64,000 nucleotides of DNA, taken from assembly GCA_035487295.1 (NCBI GenBank), contig DATHMH010000043.1:210200-274199 (forward strand), given 5' to 3'. A program made the translations under genes and the position numbers. The stretch is from QIAW01 sp035487295. GTDB lineage: Bacteria > Acidobacteriota > Terriglobia > Terriglobales > Acidobacteriaceae. Within the stretch, counting starts at the first letter, position 1, and every line of letters begins with the position of its first letter. Below the pieces are notes generated by a model that saw only the letters and a program-made list of their open reading frames with translations, ran no database searches and was not told where the DNA came from. Shown one piece after another: positions 32,731-41,486 of this stretch.

Positions 32731-34553
32731 GTTTGCGGGTCAGGCTGGTTGCGCTGTTCACCATCACGATCGCACTTACGGTGTTTCTGGTGGCTGCGCT
32801 GGTCTCTTCGAGTACGACCCGTGCTTACGAGCGTATTGATGAAGCCCTCACCGAGGCGTTGGTCAATCAGTTTCGCCAGGAGTTCTCCAAGCGCGGCACT
32901 GAAATAAATCAACGGGTGACGGCCATCGCCGATTCTGACGACATGAAACTCCGCCTGGCCGTGGACCTGGCCCGCTCCGCGCCCGATTACTCTTCCTTCG
33001 TGCAAGAGGCCGATCATCTGAACGCCGGCCGGCTCGGTCTGCTGGAATTGACCGCGCAGGATGGCACGATTATCTCCTCCGTGCAGTGGCCGGCGCGTTT
33101 TGGGTACAAGGAAGAGTGGCTGGCGCAGGCCCCGCCCTCGGAGTGGAAGGCGCAACCTTTTTTTCTTCAACAAATCGAACTGCCCGACGGCGATGCCCTG
33201 GCAATTATTACCGTGCGTCCGGTGGATGTCGCCGACAAGATTTTCTACCTCGCTGGAGGCGAGCGCCTGGACCGTGAGTTCATGACATCGTTGCCCTTGC
33301 CTCGCGGGCTGGACGCGTGGCTGTATCGTCCTCCGCCGGCAGCCACAACCTCGGCGACGATGCTGACCAGTCAGGGCGCCGCCTCATGGGATGAAAACGA
33401 CCCGCACTGGACACAGCTCAACCACTTCATATCTGAAGTCCAGAAGCAGCGCGGCGAATTGCACGACACCATCGAGTGGCAGGATTCCTCCGGCGCTTCT
33501 GTAACGCAAACAGTTTATGGGATTCCACTTCTGGGCAGAAACAACGAGGTTCTGGGCGTACTGCTGGTCAGCAGCTCACGCGCGGAACTGTTGCATCTCA
33601 CACGCCGCATTCGGTGGGTGGCAGCGGCCGTCGCCGGCGGGGGGATTCTGTTTGGCATCCTGCTCAGTCTGTGGCTGGCGGCACGGGTGACGCGCCCGGT
33701 AGAACGGCTCGCGGTGGCCGCCGATGAAGTTGCCGCCGGCAACCTGGGCGCGCAGGTGGATGATTCCGCGCACGACGAAATCGGGCGTCTGGCCTATGCC
33801 TTCAATCGCATGACCCGCGAACTGCTCGAGCAGCGCGAGCGCCTGCTGCAGAGCGAGCGCGTCGCCGCCTGGCGCGAACTGGCGAGGCGGCTGGCCCATG
33901 AATTGAAGAACCCCCTGTTCCCCCTGCAAATCACCGTAGAAAATATGCTGCGCGCCAAAGAGAGCAGTCCAGAGCAATTTGAAGAGGTATTTCGCGAAGG
34001 CGCAGAGACTCTGCTGACCGAAGTCGCCAATCTGAAGACAATTATTGGACGCTTCAGTGATTTTTCCAAAATGCCCGCGCCGCAATTGCAGGCAATATCG
34101 GTGAATGAAGCGGTCAGGAAAGCGGTGAAAGTCTACGAGCCGCAGTTTTGCTCCAAAGGGCGTCCCCTGATCACCCCGCGCTGGGAGTTGGACGCCTCGC
34201 TCGATAGCGAAAAGATTGAAGCCGACCCTGATCTGCTGCACCGCGCCCTCTCCAATTTAATCCTGAATGCGCTTGATGCCATCCAGGAGCACGGAACCCT
34301 GACCCTGTGCACGCGCAACCTGGGCGCAACCGTGCAGATTGAAGTAGCAGATTCCGGCGTCGGACTCACCGAAGAAGAATGCCAACGCCTGTTCACGCCC
34401 TACTACACCAGCAAGCAATATGGCACCGGCCTGGGACTGGCCATCGTGCAGTCGGTCGTGAGCGACCATCATGGCAAAATATGGGTCAACAGCACCCCCG
34501 GGAAAGGCACGACTTTTGTGATGGAATTGCCCAGGCATCCGGCTTTACTCTAA
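32727..34553 (+). CDS. membrane sensor histidine kinase, NtrY/NtrB-like
   Basis: 608 residues; GTG start at 32727 in a GTGA overlap with the binding protein. Membrane helix at about 9-29, periplasmic sensor region to about 290, second helix about 293-315 (VAAAVAGGGILFGILLSLWL), HAMP about 315-367. The HisKA motif contains the phospho-acceptor H391 (RRLAHELKNPLFPLQ). HATPase domain: NLILNALDAIQ, EVADSGVGLTEEE, YGTGLGLAIVQSVV, GKGTTFVMELP. It lies 34 bp before an NtrC-type regulator, its probable phospho-acceptor. Confidence 0.95.
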   Translation: MSLRVRLVALFTITIALTVFLVAALVSSSTTRAYERIDEALTEALVNQFRQEFSKRGTEINQRVTAIADSDDMKLRLAVDLARSAPDYSSFVQEADHLNAGRLGLLELTAQDGTIISSVQWPARFGYKEEWLAQAPPSEWKAQPFFLQQIELPDGDALAIITVRPVDVADKIFYLAGGERLDREFMTSLPLPRGLDAWLYRPPPAATTSATMLTSQGAASWDENDPHWTQLNHFISEVQKQRGELHDTIEWQDSSGASVTQTVYGIPLLGRNNEVLGVLLVSSSRAELLHLTRRIRWVAAAVAGGGILFGILLSLWLAARVTRPVERLAVAADEVAAGNLGAQVDDSAHDEIGRLAYAFNRMTRELLEQRERLLQSERVAAWRELARRLAHELKNPLFPLQITVENMLRAKESSPEQFEEVFREGAETLLTEVANLKTIIGRFSDFSKMPAPQLQAISVNEAVRKAVKVYEPQFCSKGRPLITPRWELDASLDSEKIEADPDLLHRALSNLILNALDAIQEHGTLTLCTRNLGATVQIEVADSGVGLTEEECQRLFTPYYTSKQYGTGLGLAIVQSVVSDHHGKIWVNSTPGKGTTFVMELPRHPALL

Positions 34554-34587
34554 GGGTTCCCAGCCAAACCATTAAGCTAAGGTCTAT

Positions 34588-35982
34588 ATGAAAGCGCGAC
34601 TGTTAATCATCGATGACGATCCCAACACCCTGGCTTCTCTCGCCCGGGCCTTCCGGCTCGCAGGGCACGAAGCAGCGGTCTGTGACAGCGCCACACGCGC
34701 GCTGGAAATGCTCAAGACAGAAGAATTCGACCTGATTTTTTCAGACGTGGTTATGCCGGGAAAAGACGGACTGACATTTTTGGAGGAATTCAAATCCCTG
34801 GGCATGGTCACTCCGGTGGTCATGATGTCTGGCCAGGCGCATATCGCTATGGCGGTCCGCGCCACGCGGCTGGGCGCCATTGATTTTCTGGAAAAGCCAA
34901 TTTCGTCAGACAAGCTCCTTCTTACCGTCGAAAACACATTGCGGCTTAAGCGCCTGGAGGAAGAAAATCGCCAGCTCCGGCAGAAGCTGGGCAAGCACGA
35001 AATGGTGTTTGCCAGCGACTCCATGAAACGCATTCTGGCACAAATTGAGCGCGTGGCTGCCACTGAGACCCGGGTTTGCATCCTCGGCGAAAGCGGCACT
35101 GGCAAGGAACTGGTCGCGCGCACCCTGCATGCCCGCAGCCAGCGCAGCAAAGGTCCACTGATTACGTTGAATTGCGCGGCCGTTCCGGTTGAGCTGGTGG
35201 AAAGCGAATTATTCGGCCATGAAAAAGGCGCCTTTACCGGAGCGGCTGGGCGCCATATCGGCAAATTTGAGCAGGCGCAAGGCGGCACACTGTTTCTCGA
35301 CGAGATTGGAGACATGCCCGCAGCCATGCAGGCGAAGCTGCTGCGCGTGCTGGAAGAAGGCGAGATTGAGCGAGTGGGCGGCGGAGCGCCGGTCAAGGTT
35401 GATGTCCGGGTGGTTGTGGCCACCCACCGTAATCTGGAAAACCTGGTGCGCGAAGGCAAATTCCGCCAGGACCTCTACCACCGCATCTTCGTCTTTCCGG
35501 TGGTCCTGCCGCCCTTGCGTGAACGTCGTGAAGACATTCCTCTGCTGGTTGAGCACTTCAGCCGTCAACTGGCTGAGCAAAACGGCTGGAAGCCTGTGAA
35601 CTTCTCCCCTGAGGCCCTTCGTGCCCTGCAACTTTACAATTGGCCGGGCAATATCCGCGAGCTGCGTAATGCGGTTGAGCGCATCCTGCTTTTTGCCACT
35701 GGTGATTCGGTGGATATCGCAGCGGTTCACATGGCGCTTCCGCAGACCACACCAGCCAGCCAGGCTTCCGACCCCCTTGCCACGCCTGTCGGCGGGCTGG
35801 CCGAACGGGTTGAAGCCTACGAGCGAGAGCAGGTGCTGGCGGAACTCAAGCGCCAGCAATTTCACATCACCAATACGGCCAAGGCCCTGGGCCTGGAACG
35901 CAGCCATTTGTATAAGAAATGCCAGCAACTGGGCATTGACTTGAGCACGGCAAAGAAGGGAACCGAGACTGAATCGGTTTAA
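34588..35982 (+). CDS. sigma-54-dependent response regulator, NtrC family
   Basis: 464 residues. Receiver 1-120 with D9-D10 (IIDDDP region), phospho-acceptor D53 (IFSDVVMP), the Thr/Ser region of VMMSGQ and Lys of FLEKPIS. AAA+ domain about 140-380: Walker A GESGTGKE, the sigma-54 contact loop GAFTGA, Walker B FLDEIGDMP, and arginine-finger region RQDLYHRIFVFPVVLPPLRER. Fis-type helix-turn-helix at the end (ITNTAKALGLERSHLYKKCQQ). It activates sigma-54 promoters when phosphorylated by the adjacent kinase. The regulon cannot be seen; no clear -24/-12 promoter was found nearby. Confidence 0.96.
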   Translation: MKARLLIIDDDPNTLASLARAFRLAGHEAAVCDSATRALEMLKTEEFDLIFSDVVMPGKDGLTFLEEFKSLGMVTPVVMMSGQAHIAMAVRATRLGAIDFLEKPISSDKLLLTVENTLRLKRLEEENRQLRQKLGKHEMVFASDSMKRILAQIERVAATETRVCILGESGTGKELVARTLHARSQRSKGPLITLNCAAVPVELVESELFGHEKGAFTGAAGRHIGKFEQAQGGTLFLDEIGDMPAAMQAKLLRVLEEGEIERVGGGAPVKVDVRVVVATHRNLENLVREGKFRQDLYHRIFVFPVVLPPLRERREDIPLLVEHFSRQLAEQNGWKPVNFSPEALRALQLYNWPGNIRELRNAVERILLFATGDSVDIAAVHMALPQTTPASQASDPLATPVGGLAERVEAYEREQVLAELKRQQFHITNTAKALGLERSHLYKKCQQLGIDLSTAKKGTETESV

Positions 35983-36075
35983 GGGCGTGCTGGGAACGCA
36001 TAAAGTACTTGAAAAAGAGCTTAAATTGCTTCATGATGCAGGTCTCCCTACACCGTCCTATAACCCTCGGCAATT

Positions 36076-38748
36076 ATGGTGGTCGACAAACAAAAACTGA
36101 AGATTGAAGGCCTCAAGTTTGGCCGGGTGTTGCAGTCTGTCTTCCGGCTGGCTTCTATGTTTACGGTTGACCACCGTGCCGTCGATAGCGGAGTTCGTCA
36201 GAGTTATGAAGCCTTGAATGCGCTGGTGAAGCAGGTGCAGCAATTTACCTTCGGCTTTATCGATCATCGTGTATTGCTCAACAATATCCTTACCCCTGAC
36301 CGAACCCTGCGCAACCTGGAGAGTGAGTTTTCCAAACGCGGCATAGGAGCGGTTACCTTCCCTGCCGGCATTACCCTGGGAGGATTTCGCCGATTTTTGG
36401 GCGTGATTTGCGATACTCCGGAAAATATTGAGGCCAATGGCGGTATCCGCCGCTATTACGAGCGTAATAAGGTCGAAGGTGTGCGGCTCATTGCCGGCGT
36501 CAAGGGAGCCAGCAGCATGGAAGAGACGGTGCTGGAGGGTGATCCTGAATCTCTGCTGGCCGCGCAACGGCTTGCCATGGAGTCACAACCCACTCTGGGC
36601 TTAGATATGCTGATGGAGGCCGTGGGAATGGGTGGCGGCATGGACGATGCCGACCATCGGCGCGGAGGAGGGTTCGCGGCGGCCGGAGGATTTGCCGAGG
36701 GAGGTACAGACCTTGGTACAGGGGCAGGGACTGGCGTCGAAAATGGCGGCAACGACCGGGGTGAAAATTCGCCGGCCTCCAGAACAGTTGTGGGTGGCCC
36801 CGGCGGCACTCCGTTTTCTGCAGGCTCCCAAAGCGGGGGAGTTGGGCCTTCCGGTGCTGACTTGGCGTCTGAGGGAGATGCTCCGTTTCCTGGAATCAAG
36901 GCCATAGGAGTTAATCCAGGTGTCAATATTGACTACACTGCTGCCGAGGTTGGAAGCGGCGGATCTGGGCTGGGAACCGGGAATTCCGAAAACACTGCTG
37001 CTACAGGCAAAGACAGCTCACAGGGGGCACCTTACGGCGGCGCGGCACGAACAGCTCCCGGACTAGGGTTCGCACGTGTCGCTTCTTCCGCTATTGCCAG
37101 CGACCCCAACCAGGTTTTTGACATCGCACAAAAAGCGTTGGTCCGCTCATTCTCCAACTCAGCCGCCGATCCGGCGCAGGCGCTTACGGCGCTCGCCCAC
37201 ATGCTTGAAGAATTCAATCCCGAGGTTTTATTACCCGCCCTTTCCTCGGAAAAACGCACCGCTCTGAAGGGAAAGCCGGCCCGCGAGATCGCCGCCGACT
37301 TCATGGAAGATGTGGCCGCGCAATGGGCCACCAATCGCCTCTCTTCGGTGTCGCAGCAGGAAGATACGGCCATGACCGAAGCCGAGGTCATCCGTGTGCT
37401 GCAGCGCAGCCTTGACGCCACGCTAACCGTCGAGCGCATGTTGAACAAGCTTTCCGGGTTATTCGAAAAAGCCAATCTGCCTCCGGAATACTACACGCGC
37501 ATTCAACAAGAGCTGCGCTGGATGGAACTCACCGACGAAGAGAAATTCAAGCAGCTCATGGGGCAACATCGCTACTCCGCGGCCGAGTTCAAGCGGCTGG
37601 CTATTCACGTAAAGAATACGATCCGCCGCGGCGAGCTGCTGGAAGCAACTGAGCTGGTGGAGCATTATTTCGCCATCCTCGATCTGAGTCCGCACGAGCT
37701 GCAGGTGGTAGAGCTGGCCCGGGCGCCGGAACTGCTGCAGTCTGTCGCGCGCATGCAAACCAAGGAATTCATGCAAAGGGTGTCAGAACGCCTGGCCATC
37801 CCTCTGTTCGATGAAGCTTTCCGCGGCTGGTATCACACTCATTTGGCCAATTGCCTGGCGACCGCGGCACATTGCATGGCGCCCTATGAAGATTTCGATG
37901 GAATCTACCAGATTGCCCAGAATCTGGAGAAATCGCGCCTGCGTAATCAGCAATTGCACAAAGATTGCTGTGGAGAGGCGCTGGGAAATCTGCTGGGGCC
38001 GCGCAGCATCGAACGGCTGGTGGAGCTGTACTCGCTGCGGCGCTATGGACAGCGCATGGTTGTTTCCATCCTCAGGCTGATGGGCCGGCTGGGCGCCGAG
38101 AAAATTTTTCTGCGCCTGGAAGAAGAAAAAGTCGCCTCCAACCGGCTGGCGCTGATTCGTCTGATCGGCCAGATGGGTACTGTGGCCCACGAAGTGGCGC
38201 GCGGCAAGCTGCGCGACGAGCGCTGGTACGTGGTGCGCAATGCCTGCCTGGTGCTCAACGAAACCCATGACCCTGAAATCATCCGGGACCTGCGTGATAC
38301 TCTCCGCCACACCGATGAACGCGTGCAGGAAGCCGCCTTCCAGGTCATCCTCAAGAGCAAGGCTGTCGGACGCGCCGCCGCCCTGGCAGATGCGTTGCCT
38401 CAACTGAAACCTCATGTGCTGGAAGAGGTGTTGAAGGAGCTTCGTTTTATGAAGTCTCCCGAGTGTGTGCCCGGGCTGGAGGTGTTCATCGCTCAGCAGG
38501 AGGAAAAGCTGCGGGAAAAAGAGGAGGCCATGCGCGCTCTGGCGGCAATTTCCGGAGAGGACGCCGCTGATGCCATGGGCCGCATCCTGAAGAATGCCGA
38601 TATTCCACCAACCATTCGCCGCATCGCGATCAAGACGCTCAGCAAGAGCGATCTGCCCGTCGCCTATCAGGCGCTGGCCGAGGTCGCCAGCCGCGTCCCC
38701 CATGACCCCATGGCGCGGGAAGCACAGGCCGCGCTGGAAATCGAATAG
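36076..38748 (+). CDS. HEAT-repeat-like large protein, unknown function
   Basis: 890 residues. The N-terminal part (1-165) is globular, with FGFIDHRVLLNNILTPDRTL and GFRRFLGVICDT. Residues about 190-340 are a Gly/Ser/Asn-rich linker (GMGGGMDDADHRRGGGFAAAG). The C-terminal half (about 520-890) is all-alpha, and the last 250 residues look like HEAT repeats (VARGKLRDERWYVVRNACLV, IRDLRDTLRHTDERVQEAAF). No signal peptide or membrane segment, so cytoplasmic. A candidate promoter, TTGAAA-17 bp-CATGAT (about 36009-36037), precedes it. No function could be assigned. Confidence 0.8.
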   Translation: MVVDKQKLKIEGLKFGRVLQSVFRLASMFTVDHRAVDSGVRQSYEALNALVKQVQQFTFGFIDHRVLLNNILTPDRTLRNLESEFSKRGIGAVTFPAGITLGGFRRFLGVICDTPENIEANGGIRRYYERNKVEGVRLIAGVKGASSMEETVLEGDPESLLAAQRLAMESQPTLGLDMLMEAVGMGGGMDDADHRRGGGFAAAGGFAEGGTDLGTGAGTGVENGGNDRGENSPASRTVVGGPGGTPFSAGSQSGGVGPSGADLASEGDAPFPGIKAIGVNPGVNIDYTAAEVGSGGSGLGTGNSENTAATGKDSSQGAPYGGAARTAPGLGFARVASSAIASDPNQVFDIAQKALVRSFSNSAADPAQALTALAHMLEEFNPEVLLPALSSEKRTALKGKPAREIAADFMEDVAAQWATNRLSSVSQQEDTAMTEAEVIRVLQRSLDATLTVERMLNKLSGLFEKANLPPEYYTRIQQELRWMELTDEEKFKQLMGQHRYSAAEFKRLAIHVKNTIRRGELLEATELVEHYFAILDLSPHELQVVELARAPELLQSVARMQTKEFMQRVSERLAIPLFDEAFRGWYHTHLANCLATAAHCMAPYEDFDGIYQIAQNLEKSRLRNQQLHKDCCGEALGNLLGPRSIERLVELYSLRRYGQRMVVSILRLMGRLGAEKIFLRLEEEKVASNRLALIRLIGQMGTVAHEVARGKLRDERWYVVRNACLVLNETHDPEIIRDLRDTLRHTDERVQEAAFQVILKSKAVGRAAALADALPQLKPHVLEEVLKELRFMKSPECVPGLEVFIAQQEEKLREKEEAMRALAAISGEDAADAMGRILKNADIPPTIRRIAIKTLSKSDLPVAYQALAEVASRVPHDPMAREAQAALEIE

Positions 38749-38751
38749 TAG

Positions 38752-38772
38752 CCGGTTGCCAGTTGCTAGTTT
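38752..38772. repeat. heptamer tandem repeat (CCRGTTG) x3
   Basis: CCGGTTG-CCAGTTG-CTAGTTT, starting 4 bp after the stop of the HEAT gene. It is the complement of the CTGGCAA-type words used at 38881 at the other end of the same gap, so the two tracts could pair. Confidence 0.6.
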
Positions 38773-38880
38773 TGATCTCCCGAAGGCTGAAGCCCATCAC
38801 ATTCTGAATGACTTTAAGGCAACCCTTCGCCTTCGCTCAGGCCAGGCTCATAAATCCTTGCCCTGACACGATTTTGAACA

Positions 38881-38901
38881 CTGGCAACTGGCAACTGGCA
38901 A
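38881..38901. repeat. heptamer tandem repeat CTGGCAA x3
   Basis: CTGGCAA-CTGGCAA-CTGGCAA-CTGC, exact copies, 26 bp upstream of the carbonic anhydrase start, overlapping where its promoter would lie. Confidence 0.85.
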
Positions 38902-38926
38902 CTGCTTTGTTACACTTGTGGCAGAC

Positions 38927-39436
38927 ATGAGCGTCATCGATGAAGTCCTGGAAGCCAACGAGATTTACTCCCGCACCCACGAATTGCGCGCATTGACTCC
39001 GCGTCCGGCGCGCAAGCTCGCCGTCCTCACCTGCATGGATACCCGGCTTTCGATTCGCACCCTGGGATTGAAGACCGGAGACGCGCATATTATCCGCAAC
39101 GCCGGCGGCATCGTGACCGACGACAGCCTGCGCTCGCTGGTGATATCGCATCACCTGCTGGGCACAGAGGAAATCATGGTCATCAACCATACCGATTGTG
39201 GATTGATGCTGACCAACGAGCACGACCTGCGCACAAGAATCCAGAACCGCACCGGGACCGCGGCGGTTGCTCCGGCGTTCTTCTACGCCTTCCAGAACAT
39301 CGAAGAAAACGTGCAGCATCAACTGCAGAAACTGCGCACTCACCCCTGGATTCCCAGGGAGGTCACGATTCGCGGATTTGTTTATGACGTGAGCACCGGA
39401 CGATTGCGTGAAATCACCAGCGGCGGCAAAGCTTGA
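38927..39436 (+). CDS. beta-class carbonic anhydrase
   Basis: 169 residues from the ATG at 38927 (GTG at 38918 alternative). Interconverts CO2 and bicarbonate in the cytoplasm. Zn ligands and active-site residues: C36-x-D38-x-R40 in LTCMDTRL, and H88-x2-C91 in NHTDCG. AHIIRNAGGIVTDDSLRSLVIS is the family signature. The short length matches the Cab-type group of beta enzymes and not the 220-residue plant type. A single gene, followed 83 bp later by a tRNA gene. Confidence 0.93.
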   Translation: MSVIDEVLEANEIYSRTHELRALTPRPARKLAVLTCMDTRLSIRTLGLKTGDAHIIRNAGGIVTDDSLRSLVISHHLLGTEEIMVINHTDCGLMLTNEHDLRTRIQNRTGTAAVAPAFFYAFQNIEENVQHQLQKLRTHPWIPREVTIRGFVYDVSTGRLREITSGGKA

Positions 39437-39519
39437 GCGAGGCTGCCACGCTGACAACCGCTGGAAGCAAAAACGGCTCACAACCACTACAATAGTTGTA
39501 CGCACGCGCTCGAATACAT

Positions 39520-39594
39520 GGGCCTGTAGCTCAGCGGTAGAGCAGGAGACTCATAATCTCTTGGTCGCAGGTTCGAATCCTGCCGGGCCCACCA
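39520..39594 (+). tRNA. tRNA with CAT anticodon (tRNA-Ile2 or elongator tRNA-Met)
   Basis: Complete cloverleaf of 75 nt with encoded CCA: acceptor GGGCCTG/CGGGCCC, D arm GCTCAGCGGTAGAGC, anticodon stem GGAGA/TCTCT with loop CTCATAA (anticodon CAT), T arm GCAGG-TTCGAAT-CCTGC. The C4-G69 and C5-G68 acceptor pairs, and an anticodon/T-arm sequence very like the E. coli ileX tRNA, favour the lysidine-modified isoleucine tRNA over elongator Met. The first pair is G-C, so it is not initiator tRNA. Confidence 0.95.
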
Positions 39595-39601
39595 AAAACT
39601 G

Positions 39602-39629
39602 CCAAGCTCCAGGCTCTCAGCTCCAAGGT
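39602..39629. repeat. heptamer tandem repeat CCAAGCT x4
   Basis: CCAAGCT-CCAGGCT-CTCAGCT-CCAAGGT, starting 8 bp after the tRNA 3' end. Confidence 0.75.
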
Positions 39630-39662
39630 TTCGGGCCCATACCTCTCTCCAGGGCTACTCTT

Positions 39663-41018
39663 TTAATTTTGCTGTTCTTTTATCGCTTGAATTTTGCCGG
39701 CCTTGATCGCGGCTCTTAACTGCGCGTGGTCGCGGCTGGTCTGGTCGGCGTAGGAAAAAGCGAATTTCGCGATGGCTTTATCCATTTTGTCGCTGGCGCC
39801 AAGATATCCAGCCAGGGCTGCCGGACTCCCCGTGCGAGAGTGCCCTTTGGCCATCAGTTCGCCACATACACGGGCGTAATCGCGCAATCCCTGGCCTTTC
39901 AGCTCTTCCATCTCGATGCTTGCCTTATGGTCGCGAAGCTGGCGTACCAGGTAGTCGCGGCCTTCGATGGCTGTCCATCCCAGGAGCGGGTCGCATTGCG
40001 TCTGCAGGCGGCGTTGCCCTTCCACCACGCGGCGGCCTTCATTCAGAAAATTTTCGATTTCTTTCACGTAATTCGCATAGGCGGAGGGCGGCTCCTCTTT
40101 TATTTGCAGGAATAGAGGATCTTTGAGGCTGTTTCCCAGCAGGAGCACGACGAAGTCGCGGGTTCCTACGCTGCCTGTCCCCACAACTTTGAAGGCAACA
40201 TCCACCGGAGAATAGCGGTCGAGCAGGATTTGGCGCTCCGCGGGAAGAGTTTCACGGTAGCTTCCAAGTGCCGCCAGCACCTGCCGCACTACGCGCCTGG
40301 GCACATGGCTCAGCAAGGGCTTGGACTCGATGAAGGCCGGCAGCTTGTTTTTGCCCGGCCGTGTGAGTTTTTCCAGGGTCTCAAGAGGCGTTGCCCGCCG
40401 CGCCTTCTGCAAGACCCCTGCGATGGGCGCCAGGCGCAGATGACGCAAGACTTGAAAACGCTCAAGCTCGGTGAACGGCATATTAGAAAACTTTGATACA
40501 AAGGCGCGATACGACTGCATCAACAAATAAACTGCCTCTTTGCAGCACTCCTCGGAACTGCCGGCCTCTCGCCCGGCGAGCACCAGGCTTGCGGCCAAAC
40601 GTTTTACGTCCCACTCCCAGGGCGCCCGGATGGTTTCATCGAAGTCGTTGACATCGAAAATCAACTCGCCGTCGGGAGCGGCGTAGGCCCCGAGATTGCG
40701 GACGTGAGCATCACCGCAGATCTGGGTAATCAATCCGCTGCTGGGCAAGGTGGCCAGATCCGCGGCCATCAAGGGCACTGCCCCGCGAAAAAATCCAAAA
40801 GGCGAGGCCGCCATGCGCCCCATCTTAATGGGCACAAGGCGGGGAACGCGCCCGCGATTAGCCGCCATGATTAATTCAATCGGATCAAAGCGCCGGCGTT
40901 TGCCGCTCCACTCCCCATGCGCCGGACGGCTGACGACATCGCGGCGGCTCCGGCCATAACGCCGCATTTCATCCACATCGGGAACTTTCCTGCTAAGTGA
41001 CTTTAAAGGGTGGTCCAT
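39663..41018 (-). CDS. DUF2252 family protein
   Basis: 451 residues. Matches DUF2252 in the order of its motifs: MGRMAASPFGFFRGA, CGDAHVRNLGAYAAPDG, FDVNDFDETIRAPWEWDVKRLAAS. Also present are LDRYSPVDVAFKVVGTGSVGTRDFVVLL and FLQIKEEPPSA. The HxxN and DxNDFDE elements resemble kinase-like catalytic/metal sites (protein kinase-like fold), so a phosphotransferase activity is conceivable, but no function has been proven. No signal peptide, cytoplasmic. It is a single gene, divergent from rpsA. Confidence 0.92.
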   Translation of the reverse strand: MDHPLKSLSRKVPDVDEMRRYGRSRRDVVSRPAHGEWSGKRRRFDPIELIMAANRGRVPRLVPIKMGRMAASPFGFFRGAVPLMAADLATLPSSGLITQICGDAHVRNLGAYAAPDGELIFDVNDFDETIRAPWEWDVKRLAASLVLAGREAGSSEECCKEAVYLLMQSYRAFVSKFSNMPFTELERFQVLRHLRLAPIAGVLQKARRATPLETLEKLTRPGKNKLPAFIESKPLLSHVPRRVVRQVLAALGSYRETLPAERQILLDRYSPVDVAFKVVGTGSVGTRDFVVLLLGNSLKDPLFLQIKEEPPSAYANYVKEIENFLNEGRRVVEGQRRLQTQCDPLLGWTAIEGRDYLVRQLRDHKASIEMEELKGQGLRDYARVCGELMAKGHSRTGSPAALAGYLGASDKMDKAIAKFAFSYADQTSRDHAQLRAAIKAGKIQAIKEQQN

Positions 41019-41162
41019 GCGCGCGTCGGGCGAAATTACCAGGCTCCAGTAAGGAATTGCCTACCGGCCATTTTAACGATGAATTCACACAGTTTTAATT
41101 TTCTTTTTGTTTTGAATCGTTACTCTGGAGTTAATTTGGTTAACTTCATGCTGTTGACTCCG

Positions 41163-41202
41163 GGCTGTGATGCTGCAACGGCATCACAGCCGAATTTTTT
41201 TC
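41163..41202 (+). terminator. orphan Rho-independent terminator upstream of rpsA
   Basis: GGCTGTGATGC (41163-41173) and GCATCACAGCC (41181-41191) form a perfect 11-bp stem with a 7-nt loop, followed by GAA and eight T. It reads on the plus strand, but no plus-strand gene precedes it (the upstream gene is divergent), so it may end a small RNA. Confidence 0.75.
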
Positions 41203-41296
41203 ATTCAAGGGGTCCAATACTGCTGAGGGGCCGGGAACAAGGGAAATTGGAGATGAAAATCCCGTGAATTGCAATGGGGAATTTATGCGGGCAGGT

Positions 41297-41326
41297 TTGA
41301 CACCTTTTGTCTGGGATTGTTATAGT
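41297..41326 (+). promoter_or_regulatory. sigma-70 promoter of rpsA
   Basis: Consensus TTGACA (41297-41302), 18-bp spacer, TATAGT (41321-41326). It would give a leader of about 155 nt before the rpsA start at 41487. No riboswitch-like structure was recognised in that leader. Confidence 0.7.
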
Positions 41327-41486
41327 CGAAGGGTCTTGCAATGGGGTTCCTCAGTGCAAGACTCCGGCCGCTGGGAATCCACTAGCACGCTCGAAACAGG
41401 CACATCACCCTGCAGAAGCACTTACCAGCCGTCGTTTCGATTTCTGATTCCAGGGAGTACCGGTCTCTGGAAAGGCAGAAGGCAGC

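Noticed and set aside
38881..38901. Sigma-54-like GG/GC elements in CTGGCAA repeats
   Set aside because: GG-GC spacing is 5 or 12 bp, not the 10 bp required; it is repeat sequence.
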